From NCBI RefSeq assembly GCF_008641065.1, contig NZ_VTRS01000001.1, positions 372,001 through 436,000 on the forward strand: a stretch of DNA of 64,000 bases. Direction: 5' to 3'. This DNA is from Rhabdaerophilum calidifontis (lineage in GTDB: Bacteria; Pseudomonadota; Alphaproteobacteria; Rhizobiales; Beijerinckiaceae). The notes below the pieces were generated by a model. That model searched no databases. It had not been told where the DNA came from and was given only the letters and a program-made list of their open reading frames with translations. Positions within the stretch are counted from its first letter, which is position 1, and every line of letters starts with the position of its first letter. The position numbers were made by a program, and so were the translations under genes. This document shows positions 1-9,831 of the stretch, piece after piece.

Positions 1-529
1 GCGTCATGATCTCGACATTGGCGCCGAGCGCCTCCCAGAACCGCCGTATCCGCGCGATCGCCGCCGGATCGGTGCCTTCCGGCGGGGTGAGGATCGACCA
101 GCGCCGGACGAAGAGTTCCGCGAAACCGGCATCGGGGCCGGAATGCTCGGTGCCCGCCACCGGATGCGCGGGCACGAAATGCACGCCCTCCGGCAGATGC
201 GGCGCGACATCGCGCACCACGGCACCCTTGACCGAGCCGACATCGGAAACGAGCGCGCCGGCCGCGAGATGCGGCCCGATCAGCGCCGCAAGCGCCGCAT
301 TCGCCATCACGGGCACGCAGAGGATGACGCAATCCGCATCGCGGACCCCTTGGGCGGCGTCGGTCGTCGCCGTATCGGCGATGCCGAGTTCCACGACGCG
401 CTCGATCACCCCCCGGTCGCGATCGATGGCGACGATCGTGCCGGCGCAGCCGGCCTTGCGTGCGGCGCGCGCGATCGACGAGCCGATCAGCCCCATGCCG
501 ATGATCGCGAGCCGGTCGAAGCCCGGCAT
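1..529 (-). CDS. tyrA: prephenate/arogenate dehydrogenase, 3' end beyond window
   Basis: N-terminal 176 residues of a TyrA-type dehydrogenase, which oxidatively decarboxylates prephenate or arogenate on the way to tyrosine; the C-terminus lies outside the window. It begins with a Rossmann nucleotide-binding motif, GMGLIGSS at about residues 11-18, and has DVGSVKG and PAHPVAGTEHSG (about 106-137), both family hallmarks; the last contains the catalytic His region. The ATG overlaps the stop of hisC (TGATG on the minus strand), so the two are translationally coupled. Third gene of a chorismate mutase-hisC-tyrA set. Substrate choice between prephenate and arogenate cannot be read from this part. 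Confidence 0.93.
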   Translation of the reverse strand, partial: MPGFDRLAIIGMGLIGSSIARAARKAGCAGTIVAIDRDRGVIERVVELGIADTATTDAAQGVRDADCVILCVPVMANAALAALIGPHLAAGALVSDVGSVKGAVVRDVAPHLPEGVHFVPAHPVAGTEHSGPDAGFAELFVRRWSILTPPEGTDPAAIARIRRFWEALGANVEIMT

Positions 530-1725
530 CAGGGCAAGGCCTTGCCGAGCAGGGCGAGCGCGCGTTCGAGAACCGCGTCGAAGGCGGTCTCGCTGCCGGC
601 GGCCACCGGGTGGAGATGGACGTCCGGGGCGGTCTTGTCGCCGAGGAACAGCGCCAGCCCCTCGATCACGGCGGCATTGGCGGCCTCGGAGCCGATGGTC
701 AGCCGCAGCGCGTTCGGCAGGCCATAGGCTTCCATGCGCCGGAGGATCACGCCGCGCTCGGTCAGGAAGGCGTCGGCATCCGGCGCGCGGCGGCCGTCGG
801 CGTCCGGGAAATGGATCAGCAGGAAATTGCCGACCGAGGGCGTGACGACGAGGCCCAGCGCTTGAAGCGCGGCGGTCATCCGGCCGAGCCAGAGCGCGTT
901 GTGGGCGACGGCGCGCTCCTCATGCGCGCGATCCTCCATTGCGGCGATGCCGGCGGCGATCGCCGGCGCGCTGACATTGAACGGCCCGCGGATGCGGTTG
1001 AGGATGTCGACGATCGCCGGCGGGCCGTAGAGCCAGCCGATCCGCAGCCCGGCAAGGCCGTGGATCTTCGAGAAGGTCCGGGTCATCACGACATTGTCGC
1101 TCGTCGCGACGAGTTCGAGTCCCGAGGCATAATCGTTGCGGCGGACATATTCGGCATAGGCGGCGTCGAGCACCAGCAGGACATGCGGGGGCAGCCCGGC
1201 ATGGAGCCGCTTCACCGCCTCGAACGGGAGATAGGTTCCCGTCGGGTTGTTGGGGTTGGCGAGAAAGACGATTCGGGTCCGCGGGGTGATCGCGGCGAGC
1301 AGGGCATCGACATCGGCGGTGAGACCGGTCTCCTTGGCGATGACGGGTGTTGCGCCGGCGGCGAGGATCGCGATCCGGTAGACGAGGAAACCATGCTCGC
1401 TGTAGACGCCTTCGTCGCCGGCACCGAGATAGGCATTGGCGACGAGCGAGAGCAATTCGTCCGAGCCGGCGCCGCAGAGGATCCGCGCGGGATCGAGCCC
1501 GTAGCGGCCGGCGATGGCGGCGCGGAGCCGTTCGGCCGAGCCGTCCGGATAGCGTTCGAGATGCGTGGCCGCGTCGCGATAGGCGGTGATGGCGGCGGGC
1601 GAAGGGCCGAGCGGGGTCTCGTTCGAGGAGAGCTTGTGGAGCGTGACCCCCGCCGGCGCCTTGGATTTGCCGGGGATATAGGCCTCGATCGCGAGAATGC
1701 CGGGGCGGGGTTGCGGGGCGGGCAC
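529..1725 (-). CDS. hisC: histidinol-phosphate / aromatic amino acid aminotransferase
   Basis: Class I/II PLP aminotransferase of the HisC family, 398 residues. It transfers an amino group to imidazole-acetol phosphate and, in this gene setting, probably also to phenylpyruvate, 4-hydroxyphenylpyruvate or prephenate. Visible motifs: [11 protein letters not shown] near the N-terminus, NPNNPTG (157-163), DAAYAEY (187-193), the PLP lysine in TFSK (K220) and R228 in GLRIGW. I chose the GTG start at 1725 because GGAG lies 6 bases upstream; there is no better in-frame start with a binding site. About 30 residues after LFLGDK form a C-terminal extension that HisC proteins usually lack. The location between chorismate mutase and tyrA favours a role in Phe/Tyr synthesis. 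Confidence 0.93.
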   Translation of the reverse strand: MPAPQPRPGILAIEAYIPGKSKAPAGVTLHKLSSNETPLGPSPAAITAYRDAATHLERYPDGSAERLRAAIAGRYGLDPARILCGAGSDELLSLVANAYLGAGDEGVYSEHGFLVYRIAILAAGATPVIAKETGLTADVDALLAAITPRTRIVFLANPNNPTGTYLPFEAVKRLHAGLPPHVLLVLDAAYAEYVRRNDYASGLELVATSDNVVMTRTFSKIHGLAGLRIGWLYGPPAIVDILNRIRGPFNVSAPAIAAGIAAMEDRAHEERAVAHNALWLGRMTAALQALGLVVTPSVGNFLLIHFPDADGRRAPDADAFLTERGVILRRMEAYGLPNALRLTIGSEAANAAVIEGLALFLGDKTAPDVHLHPVAAGSETAFDAVLERALALLGKALP

Positions 1726-1775
1726 GGGCGACTCCGATCTGCCGGAGAAGCCCGCCGGCCCGGGACAAACGATTC

Positions 1776-2609
1776 TCAGTGCGCGATGCGGAAGCGGTGC
1801 GCGTGGCAACCGATCTCGATATAGCGCGTCGGCGCGCATTTCGCCGCATCAAGCGCATCCGTCAATGCCCGGGCGGGGATTTCGGCCGGATGGGCGATGA
1901 GCAGGTTCGCGCCCACCGCATCGCCGGCGCTGGCAACCAGCTCGGCGCCGAGTTCCGCCAGCGCCGCGCCGGCCGGATTGCGCCAGCGCTCGGCGCGCAC
2001 CGAGGCGAGGATCGTCTCGCGCGCGAGCCCTTCGTTCTGCGGGCGCGCGACGACGAAGACCGGCAGGCCCGCCGGATGGTCCGGCCGTTCGGCGAAGGGC
2101 AGCCGCGCGATGATCTTGGGCGCGCGCGGGCCTTCGAGCCCTTTCCACCAGGCGCCCAGCATCGCGGATTGGTCGATGCGGAACATGCCAAGATCGCCCT
2201 CCGAGGCGTCAACCGCGGCGATCACCGCCGCCGAATGCTCCGCCGGCACGAAGGGGACCGTGAACCCGAAATGGAAGCGCATGCTCTCCCGGATCGGCGT
2301 CTCTCCGCCGGAAAGATCCGCATGAACCCGGTAGGCGATCTGGGTGAAGGTCGAGGTGGCGAGGATGATGCGCCAGATGTTCTCGGGCGCGTCGAGCGGC
2401 CAGCGGCCGGGATTGCGCAGCACGATACGGCGCATCAGATCAGCCTCGCGATCGGGGCGGAAGGCGGAGCCGGCATCGCCCGCCGCCCGCTTGGCCGCGA
2501 TGACGCGGCCGACCACCGCGCCGCGCTCGACGAGCAGCGCGTGAATGGCGCCGTCGATCCGGTCGATCTCCTCGCGCAGCTGGCCGAGGACGGGGCGGGG
2601 GTCGGTCAC
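1776..2609 (-). CDS. chorismate mutase (AroQ type) with unassigned C-terminal domain
   Basis: Converts chorismate to prephenate. Residues about 5-95 form an AroQ-fold mutase domain: [16 protein letters not shown], and [13 protein letters not shown] carry the expected Arg, Lys, Asp/Arg/Glu active-site positions. The remaining 170 or so residues are not a second AroQ copy and I cannot match them to the usual prephenate dehydratase signatures, although SEGDLGMF and IIARLPF suggest a ligand-binding fold. Start: GTG at 2609 with AGGAG 7 bases upstream; an ATG at 2654 would add 15 residues but has no comparable site. It heads the hisC-tyrA set and is divergent from metX. Total 277 residues, about three times a minimal AroQ mutase. 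Confidence 0.88.
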   Translation of the reverse strand: MTDPRPVLGQLREEIDRIDGAIHALLVERGAVVGRVIAAKRAAGDAGSAFRPDREADLMRRIVLRNPGRWPLDAPENIWRIILATSTFTQIAYRVHADLSGGETPIRESMRFHFGFTVPFVPAEHSAAVIAAVDASEGDLGMFRIDQSAMLGAWWKGLEGPRAPKIIARLPFAERPDHPAGLPVFVVARPQNEGLARETILASVRAERWRNPAGAALAELGAELVASAGDAVGANLLIAHPAEIPARALTDALDAAKCAPTRYIEIGCHAHRFRIAH

Positions 2610-2706
2610 GATGGGGCTCCTGTCGGGCTGTGCGGCTGCCGGCGATGTACGCATCTGAGATAGGCCCGGTTCCGGCGGTGCGGCAAGAGCGGGGCGTTGC
2701 GTTGAA

Positions 2707-2761
2707 AGCGCTTGTTCGTTAAGACGGACGGCGCTACCTAAAGAAAAAACGCTCGACGAAC
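2707..2761 (+). promoter_or_regulatory. possible H-type pseudoknot before metX
   Basis: A 5-bp stem (AGCGC 2707-2711 with GCGCT 2731-2735) encloses a 19-base loop, and GTTCGT (2714-2719) inside that loop can pair with ACGAAC (2756-2761) downstream, giving a nested pseudoknot 33 bases before the metX ATG. Alphaproteobacterial metX/metA genes often carry a SAM-II riboswitch in this position, but the conserved SAM-II loop bases are not present. A promoter reading (TTGTTC 2712-2717, 17 bp, TACCTA 2735-2740) would compete with this interpretation. Confidence 0.25.
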
Positions 2762-2794
2762 CGGCGCGGTCCCGCGCCGCCAGACCGGACAGAC

Positions 2795-3958
2795 ATGGCA
2801 CCGCGCAACACCGAAGCCGACACACCGCGATCCGAGGTGCTGCGGCTCGCGCCGGAGGCGGCGCTCACGCTCGAATCGGGCGCGACGATCGCGCCACTCC
2901 AGATCGCCTATCAGACCTATGGGCGGCTCGATGCCGCGCGCGCCAATGCCGTGCTCATCTGCCACGCGCTGACCGGCGACCAGCATGTCGCCAACATCCA
3001 TCCCGTGACCGGAAAACCCGGCTGGTGGACCAGCATGGTGGGGCCGGGGCGGCCGATCGACACCGACCGTTTCTTCGTGATCTGCGCCAATGTCATCGGC
3101 GGCTGCATGGGATCAAGCGGGCCGGCTTCGACCGATCCGGCCACCGGCGAGCCCTATGGCACGGCCTTTCCGGTGGTGACCATCTCCGACATGGTGCGGG
3201 CACAGGCGCGGCTCGTCGATCATCTCGGGATCGAGACCCTGCTCGCGGTGGTGGGCGGGTCGATGGGCGGCATGCAGGTTCTGGCCTGGGCCTCGCTGTT
3301 CCCGGAACGGGTCTTCGCCGCGATGCCGATCGCCTCCGCCGCCAAGCACACGGCGCAGAACATCGCCTTCCACGAGGTGGGGCGCCAGGCCGTGATGGCG
3401 GATCCGGATTGGCGGCGCGGGCGCTACATGCTCGAAGGCACCCGGCCGGTAAAGGGCCTTTCCGTTGCGCGCATGGCCGCCCACATCACCTATCTCTCCG
3501 AGCCGGCCCTGCAGCGGAAATTCGGCCGCAAGCTTCAGGACCGCGACGCGCCGACCTTCTCGTTCGACGCGGATTTCCAGGTCGAATCCTATCTCCGCCA
3601 TCAGGGGATCACTTTCGTTGAGCGGTTCGACGCCAATTCCTATCTCTATCTGACGCGGGCGATGGATTATTTCGATCTCGCCGCCGACAATGGCGGCTCG
3701 CTGGCGGCGGCCTTCCGCGGCACCGGCACGCGGTTCTGCCTGATCTCCTTCACCTCGGACTGGCTGTTCCCGACCGCCGACAGCCGGCAGATCGTGCATG
3801 CGCTCAACGCCGCCGGCGCCTCGGTCTCCTTCGTCGAGATCGAGAGCGACAAGGGGCACGACGCCTTCCTGCTCGAGGAGCCAAACCTGTTCGCCACCGC
3901 CTCCGGCTTCCTTGATGCGGCGGCGCGGGCGCGCGGCGTGGCGGAGGCGGGCCGATGA
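2795..3958 (+). CDS. metX: homoserine O-acyltransferase
   Basis: Alpha/beta-hydrolase fold enzyme of 387 residues that acylates L-homoserine from an acyl-CoA, the committing step of methionine synthesis. Nucleophile S156 sits in GGSMGGM, the catalytic Asp is D322 in SDWLFP and the His is H355 in KGHDAF. The acceptor-binding signature [12 protein letters not shown] (107-118) is intact. Length is typical. The stop overlaps the metW start as ATGA, so metX-metW is one translational unit; the MetX-MetW pair is a known conserved partnership in proteobacteria. Whether acetyl- or succinyl-CoA is used cannot be settled by eye. Confidence 0.96.
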   Translation: MAPRNTEADTPRSEVLRLAPEAALTLESGATIAPLQIAYQTYGRLDAARANAVLICHALTGDQHVANIHPVTGKPGWWTSMVGPGRPIDTDRFFVICANVIGGCMGSSGPASTDPATGEPYGTAFPVVTISDMVRAQARLVDHLGIETLLAVVGGSMGGMQVLAWASLFPERVFAAMPIASAAKHTAQNIAFHEVGRQAVMADPDWRRGRYMLEGTRPVKGLSVARMAAHITYLSEPALQRKFGRKLQDRDAPTFSFDADFQVESYLRHQGITFVERFDANSYLYLTRAMDYFDLAADNGGSLAAAFRGTGTRFCLISFTSDWLFPTADSRQIVHALNAAGASVSFVEIESDKGHDAFLLEEPNLFATASGFLDAAARARGVAEAGR

Positions 3959-4590
3959 CCGGGCCGGAACATGGCATTCTGCCGCTTGTGCGCGCCGATC
4001 ACCGGCTCGTCGCCGGCATGGTCGCGGCGGGGGCGCGGGTGCTTGATGTCGGCTGCGGCGATGGGGCGCTGCTCGATTTTCTCGCGCGGGCCAAGGCGGT
4101 CGATGCGCGCGGCATCGAATTGTCCCGCGAGGGTGTCGCGGCCTGCGTCGCGCGCGGGCTGGCGGTGATCCAGGGCGACGCGGATGCCGACCTCTTCGAT
4201 TATCCCGATGATTGCTTCGATTACGTGATCCTGTCGCAGACCCTCCAGGCGACGCGGCGGCCGAAGGTGGTTCTGGAGCAGATGCTCCGCATCGGCCGCA
4301 ATGCCATCGTCTCCTTCCCGAATTTCGGCCATTGGCGGATCCGCGGGCATCTGCTGCTCCACGGCCGGATGCCGGTGACCGAGAACCTGCCGGATACCTG
4401 GTATGACACGCCGAACATCCATTTCTGCACCATCCGCGATTTCGTGGCGCTGGCCGGCGCGCTCGATGCGCGGATCATGCGCGCCGAGGCGCTGGACGCG
4501 GCCGGCCGGCCGGTGGGCGTGCGGATGCCGTGGTGGTTCTGGAACCTGATGGCGGAGCAGGGGATCTTCTGGCTGGCGCGCGGGAAGTAA
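3955..4590 (+). CDS. metW: methionine biosynthesis protein MetW
   Basis: Small class I methyltransferase-fold protein (211 residues) required with MetX for efficient homoserine acylation in several proteobacteria. It shows a SAM-type motif [11 protein letters not shown] (about 31-41), then [11 protein letters not shown] and a conserved middle segment [15 protein letters not shown] characteristic of MetW. It starts inside the metX stop codon (ATGA). It ends 12 bases from the convergent stop of the next gene. No methyl acceptor is known; MetW is thought to act as a partner of MetX. Confidence 0.95.
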   Translation: MTGPEHGILPLVRADHRLVAGMVAAGARVLDVGCGDGALLDFLARAKAVDARGIELSREGVAACVARGLAVIQGDADADLFDYPDDCFDYVILSQTLQATRRPKVVLEQMLRIGRNAIVSFPNFGHWRIRGHLLLHGRMPVTENLPDTWYDTPNIHFCTIRDFVALAGALDARIMRAEALDAAGRPVGVRMPWWFWNLMAEQGIFWLARGK

Positions 4591-4602
4591 GTCGGCTTTC
4601 TT

Positions 4603-5352
4603 TCAGGGCGTCCAGCGGCCGGCGGCACCGCCGCCGCTCGGCACCAGGATCGGTTCCAGCAAGCCCCGGATTCGTTGCGCCTTGCCGGCAAGCGCCGGGC
4701 GATAGACCTGCTTCGTCGCCTCGATGACGTAAATCCCGGAGAATGGCAGGGCCAGGGCGGCGCCGACCCGCTCCCAGGCCAGCGCGCTGCGCAGGAAGAA
4801 CTGGCGCTGCACCGGCGGCACATAGAGCGCCTCGCCCCAATGGGTGGGCGTGAACAGCGCCTGTTTCAGCAGGGTGGTGAGCTGGCGGCGCGAGAACGGC
4901 TGACCATGGCCGAAGGGCGTGGAATCGCGCCTGGCCCAGGGGCCGCGGCGGTTCGGCACCACGATCATGATCTGGCCGCCCGGCGCCAGAACGCGCCAGA
5001 GTTCGGCCATGAGCTGCGCCGGATCCTCCGAGGTTTCGAGGGCATGGATGACGAGGATGCGGTCGACCACCGAATCGCGCAGCGGCATGTCGGTCGCCTC
5101 GACCAGGCTCGCGGCGGAAAGCTGGCGCGACGGCCAGGCGATGACGCCCTGCCGCGCCGGCATGAAGGCGAGGCTGCGCTCCGTGCCCTCGCGCAGGATG
5201 TCGAGATAGGGGCCGGGATAGCCGAGTCCGAGCAGGGCGAGCCCGGAGAGCGAATCCCAGCGCGCACGAATGCCGCGCAGGATCATCCGCCGGGCCACCT
5301 CGCCGAGCGGGCTCGCATAGAAGGATTTGAGATCGACGATGTCGAGATGCAT
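4603..5352 (-). CDS. class I SAM-dependent methyltransferase family protein
   Basis: 249 residues. A glycine-rich strand-loop, LLGLGYPGPYL (about 39-49), corresponds to methyltransferase motif I; VEATDMPLRDSVVDRILVIH (about 83-102) covers motifs II-IV; LAPGGQIMIVVPNR is the post-I strand of UbiE/Methyltransf_11-type enzymes. The C-terminal half, with FFLRSALAWERVG, is conserved in alphaproteobacterial orthologs that sit next to gloB. Substrate unknown. It is divergent from gloB (68 bp between starts), and AGG lies about 9 bases before the ATG. Confidence 0.85.
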   Translation of the reverse strand: MHLDIVDLKSFYASPLGEVARRMILRGIRARWDSLSGLALLGLGYPGPYLDILREGTERSLAFMPARQGVIAWPSRQLSAASLVEATDMPLRDSVVDRILVIHALETSEDPAQLMAELWRVLAPGGQIMIVVPNRRGPWARRDSTPFGHGQPFSRRQLTTLLKQALFTPTHWGEALYVPPVQRQFFLRSALAWERVGAALALPFSGIYVIEATKQVYRPALAGKAQRIRGLLEPILVPSGGGAAGRWTP

Positions 5353-5420
5353 GCGCTAGAACCTGACAGGAAACGCCGCCCGCGTGAAGCCGGGGATCTG
5401 CGAGAAAGGGAAAGAGCGTC

Positions 5421-6140
5421 ATGGAGATCGAACTCTTCCTCTGCCGCAGCGACAATTACGGCATCCTGATCCGCGACCCCGCCACGGGGATCGTCGCGGC
5501 GATCGATGCCGGCGATCTCGCGGCAACCGAGGCGGCGCTGGCGCGGCGCGGCTGGACGCTCGACATGATCCTCGTCACCCATCGGCATTTCGACCATATC
5601 GAGGCCGTGGCGCCGCTTGTCGCGCGCTACGGAGTCAAGGTCGTGGCGCCGAAGGGCGCGCGGGCGGAGCTGCCGGGCGCCGATCGTTTCGTCGGCGAAG
5701 GCGATCGGGTCGAGATCGGCAGGCTCGTCGCCGAGGTCTGGGACGCGCCGGGGCATTGCGCCGATCACGTCGCCTATTATCTCCGCTCCGAAAACGCGAT
5801 CTTTGTCGGCGACGTGCTGTTCGTGATGGGCTGCGGGCGCATCCTCGATTCGACCGCCGAGGCGCTTCATGCCTCGATCCGGCGCATTGCCGCGCTGCCG
5901 GATGCCACCCGGATCTATTGCGGGCACGAATACACGATCGCCAATGCCAGATTCTGCGCGCATGTCGAGCCGGAGAACCCGGCGATCGCGGCGCGGCTGG
6001 CGGCGGTCGAGGCGCTGCGCGCGGCGGGGGTGTTCACCGTCCCGACCAGCGTCGGCGAGGAGAAGGCGACCAATGTCTTCGTCCGCGCGCGCGATCTCGC
6101 CGAGTTCGCCGCCCGGCGCGAGGCCAAGAACACCTTCTAG
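5421..6140 (+). CDS. gloB: hydroxyacylglutathione hydrolase (glyoxalase II)
   Basis: Metallo-beta-lactamase-fold hydrolase, 239 residues, splitting S-lactoylglutathione to lactate and glutathione in methylglyoxal detoxification. Metal ligands are all visible: THRHFDH (53-59), H112 in PGHC, D131 in VGDVLF and H169 in CGHEY. The region after CGHEYT (NARFC...EPENPAI) matches the glyoxalase II C-terminal domain, which separates it from generic lactamase-fold enzymes. One change from the usual PGHTxGH motif: PGHCADH. A weak GGGA site precedes the ATG. The cupin gene follows 27 bases later. Confidence 0.94.
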   Translation: MEIELFLCRSDNYGILIRDPATGIVAAIDAGDLAATEAALARRGWTLDMILVTHRHFDHIEAVAPLVARYGVKVVAPKGARAELPGADRFVGEGDRVEIGRLVAEVWDAPGHCADHVAYYLRSENAIFVGDVLFVMGCGRILDSTAEALHASIRRIAALPDATRIYCGHEYTIANARFCAHVEPENPAIAARLAAVEALRAAGVFTVPTSVGEEKATNVFVRARDLAEFAARREAKNTF

Positions 6141-6167
6141 GAATATCTGCTTTCCATCGGGGACGTC

Positions 6168-6623
6168 ATGCTCGAATCCTCCCTGCCGGCGCGCGATATC
6201 ATCGCGCTGCTCGATCTCCACCCCCATCCCGAGGGCGGGCATTACCGCGAGACCTTCCGCGATCCGCGCGCCGGGGCGGACGGGCGGTCCTGCGGAACGG
6301 CGATCTATTACCTGCTCGAAGCCGGCGAGGTTTCGGAATGGCATCGTGTCGATGCGGCCGAGATCTGGCATTTCTATGCCGGGGCGCCGCTGGTGCTCAC
6401 CATCAGCCCCAACGGCCATGACGCGGAAGCGCGCCATCTCGGCCCCGCGCTCGCGGCCGGGCAGCGGCCGCAGATCGTCGTTCCCGCCGGGCATTGGCAA
6501 TGCGCGACAAGCCTCGGCGCCTGGACGCTCGTCGGCTGCACGGTGGCGCCGGGCTTCGAGTTTGCCGGCTTCGAAATGGCGCCGCCGGGCTGGCGTCCTG
6601 TGCCGCGCCGGCCGGGAGGCTGA
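6168..6623 (+). CDS. cupin protein, DUF985 type
   Basis: 151-residue single-domain cupin. DLHPHPEGGHYRETFR near the N-terminus and EWHRVDAAEIWHFYAG (about 57-72) are hallmarks of the DUF985 cupin family; the spaced His residues would bind a metal. VPAGHWQCA and GCTVAPGFEF complete the second cupin motif. Biochemical role is unknown for most members. It lies 27 bp after gloB on the same strand, so it is probably cotranscribed with it. GGGGA lies 4-8 bases upstream of the ATG. Confidence 0.85.
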   Translation: MLESSLPARDIIALLDLHPHPEGGHYRETFRDPRAGADGRSCGTAIYYLLEAGEVSEWHRVDAAEIWHFYAGAPLVLTISPNGHDAEARHLGPALAAGQRPQIVVPAGHWQCATSLGAWTLVGCTVAPGFEFAGFEMAPPGWRPVPRRPGG

Positions 6624-6663
6624 CGCCGCTGCGTGAGCGGCCCCTTGGCGCCGCCCCGCCTGA

Positions 6664-7539
6664 TCAGCGCGGGCGGGCGATGACGGCCCCGCCGACGATG
6701 AGTGCGCAGGCGAGCGCCAGCGGCCAGCCCGCCGCCGCCCGGCCGGCCGCGACCAGCGCCAGCGTCGAGATCACCGGCGCGGCGTAGGAGGCGGTGCCGA
6801 GGAAGCGGATATCGCCGCGCTTCATGCCGAGATCCCACAGGAAGAACGCCGCGCCGACCGGACCGAGCCCGAGCAGCAGGATCGCGCCCCAGACCCGTCC
6901 CTCCGCCGGCCAATGCGCCGGTTCGAGCGCGAGATGCGCCAGCGCCGCAAGCAGGGCCGTGGCGAGGCAGAAGCCGGCCACCGCCTCGGTCGGCACCGCC
7001 GACATCCGCCGCGAAAGCACCGAATAGCCCGACCAGATGAAGGCACAGGCAAGCGCGAGCCCGTAGCCGAGCAGCGGAACCGCATCGCCGGCGCCGAACC
7101 CGCCCTTGGCCAGTGCCAGAAGCGCCACGCCCGAAAAGCCGAGCAGCGCGCCGAATACCGGCCGCGCGCCCAGCCGCTCGCCGGGCAGAAGGCCCGAGAA
7201 CAGCACGATGAGCAGCGGCCAGAGATAGGCGATCAGGCTCGCCTCCGCCGCCGGTGCAGCCTTGAGCGCCGCAAAATAGACGGCATGGTAGCCGAAGAGC
7301 CCGCCGAGCCCCAGCGCCCAGGCGGCGGGAGGCTGGCGCAGCCGGTGCAATCCGCCCCGCAGGGCGACAAGGGCAAGCCCCAGCCCGCCGCCGATCGCGA
7401 AGGTCAGCGCTGTCAGCAGGAAGGGCGGCACGCCGGCCGTGAGATCGGTCAGCAGTGCGAGGAGCCCCCAGAGCAGGATGGCTCCGAGGCCGGCAAGGGT
7501 GGGCAAAGAGACATGTTCGGGCAGGGAAAGGCGCGGCAT
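6664..7539 (-). CDS. EamA/DMT-family permease
   Basis: 291-residue inner-membrane protein with about ten hydrophobic segments in two EamA repeats; the GLGAILLWGLLALLT start and the end of the second repeat (TASYAAPVISTLALV) fit the drug/metabolite transporter superfamily. Such proteins usually export amino acids or small metabolites; the substrate cannot be told here. Start at 7539 gives a compact N-terminus directly before the first membrane span. It is the last minus-strand gene after phaA-phaB, but a strong terminator lies between, so it is probably transcribed separately. Confidence 0.88.
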   Translation of the reverse strand: MPRLSLPEHVSLPTLAGLGAILLWGLLALLTDLTAGVPPFLLTALTFAIGGGLGLALVALRGGLHRLRQPPAAWALGLGGLFGYHAVYFAALKAAPAAEASLIAYLWPLLIVLFSGLLPGERLGARPVFGALLGFSGVALLALAKGGFGAGDAVPLLGYGLALACAFIWSGYSVLSRRMSAVPTEAVAGFCLATALLAALAHLALEPAHWPAEGRVWGAILLLGLGPVGAAFFLWDLGMKRGDIRFLGTASYAAPVISTLALVAAGRAAAGWPLALACALIVGGAVIARPR

Positions 7540-7565
7540 GCCCGCGGGATAGTCGCGGCGGCGAC

Positions 7566-7594
7566 AAAAGGAAAGGGGCCGGTCGCCCGGCCCC
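7566..7594 (-). terminator. intrinsic terminator of phaA-phaB
   Basis: Perfect 8-bp GC stem (7575-7582 with 7587-7594, 4-base loop) followed on the minus strand by TTTCCTTTTG. It lies 19 bases after the phaB stop codon and separates the PHA operon from the EamA gene. Confidence 0.75.
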
Positions 7595-7613
7595 GCTGCC
7601 GCCCCGCCGGGGC

Positions 7614-8339
7614 TCACACCATGTATTGCCCGCCATTGGCGGAGAGCGTCGAACCGGTGATGAAACCGGCCTCGTCCGCCGCGAGGAACACGACCGCACG
7701 GGCGATTTCCTCCGGCTCGCCGAGCCGGCCGACCGGGATATGCGGCAGGATCGATTTCTCCAGCACGTCCTGCGGCACCGCCTTCACCATCTCGGTCGCG
7801 ATATAGCCGGGGCAGATGGCGTTGACGGTGATGCCGACCCGCGCGCCCTCCTGCGCCAGCGCCTTGACGAACCCGACATCGCCGGCCTTGGCGGCGGAAT
7901 AATTCGCCTGGCCCATCTGGCCCTTCTGGCCGTTGATGGAGGAGATGCAGATGACGCGGCCGAATTTCCGCGCCCGCATGCCCTCCCAGACCGGGCGCGT
8001 CATGTTGAACAGCGAATTGAGATTGGTGTTGATGACCGCGTTCCACTGGTCCTTCGTCATGCGGTGGAACATGCTGTCGCGGGTGATGCCGGCATTGTTG
8101 ACGAGCACCTCGACAGGGCCGAGATCGGCTTCGACCCTGGCGATCCCCGCCGCGCAGGCGTCGAAATCCGAGACATCCCATTTATAGGTCGGGATGCCGG
8201 TCTCCTTCGTGAAGGCGGCGGCCGCCTCGTCGTTGCCGGCGTAATTCGCGGCCACCCTGTAGCCGGCCGCCTGCAACGCTTTCGAGATCGCCGCGCCGAT
8301 GCCGCGCGAGCCGCCAGTCACCAATGCCACTCGGGTCAT
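7614..8339 (-). CDS. phaB: acetoacetyl-CoA reductase
   Basis: Short-chain dehydrogenase of 241 residues that reduces acetoacetyl-CoA to (R)-3-hydroxybutyryl-CoA with NADPH, the second step to poly-3-hydroxybutyrate. TGGSRGIG (8-15) binds the cofactor; NNAG, the catalytic Ser in ISSINGQKGQ, and the Tyr-Lys pair in ANYSAAKAG are intact. ITRDSMFHRMTKDQW and the C-terminal GGQYMV are characteristic of PhaB rather than FabG. Second gene of the phaA-phaB operon. No polymerase (phaC) is in the window. Confidence 0.95.
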   Translation of the reverse strand: MTRVALVTGGSRGIGAAISKALQAAGYRVAANYAGNDEAAAAFTKETGIPTYKWDVSDFDACAAGIARVEADLGPVEVLVNNAGITRDSMFHRMTKDQWNAVINTNLNSLFNMTRPVWEGMRARKFGRVICISSINGQKGQMGQANYSAAKAGDVGFVKALAQEGARVGITVNAICPGYIATEMVKAVPQDVLEKSILPHIPVGRLGEPEEIARAVVFLAADEAGFITGSTLSANGGQYMV

Positions 8340-8449
8340 TCCGTCTCCTCCTCCGGATTCATGCGGCGTTTCGCCGACTTATTTTATGGGGCGCCGGGGC
8401 TCGGGCCCCGGTGCCTGTCTCGCGGGATCGCGCGCCCGGATACCGGGTT

Positions 8450-9691
<1,242 letters not shown>

Positions 9692-9692
9692 C

Positions 9693-9721
9693 TATGACAC
9701 TTGCGAAGGAACTATCGTCAA
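9693..9721 (-). promoter_or_regulatory. likely sigma-70 promoter of phaA-phaB
   Basis: On the minus strand TTGACG (9716-9721) and GTCATA (9693-9698) are separated by 17 bp, with the phaA ATG about 65 bases downstream. The -35 element matches consensus at 5 of 6 positions; the -10 is weaker. It lies in the phaA-phaR divergent region, where PhaR would be expected to bind. Confidence 0.5.
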
Positions 9722-9831
9722 GCCAGAAACGGCGCTAAGAATGGTTCGGCGGAATGCGCCGGGTGCATGTCCCGACGCGAAGCCGGCGAACAGCGCATGC
9801 CGGGCCGGAACATGCCGGACAGGGAGCAGGA

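Noticed and set aside
2700-2794. SAM-II riboswitch before metX
   Set aside because: Position and stem are suggestive, but the conserved loop and 3' bases of SAM-II are absent. Kept only as a low-confidence pseudoknot.
8394-8411. Terminator between phaA and phaB
   Set aside because: A strong 7-bp GC hairpin but no T-run on the minus strand, and the two genes act in one pathway; more likely an intercistronic element.
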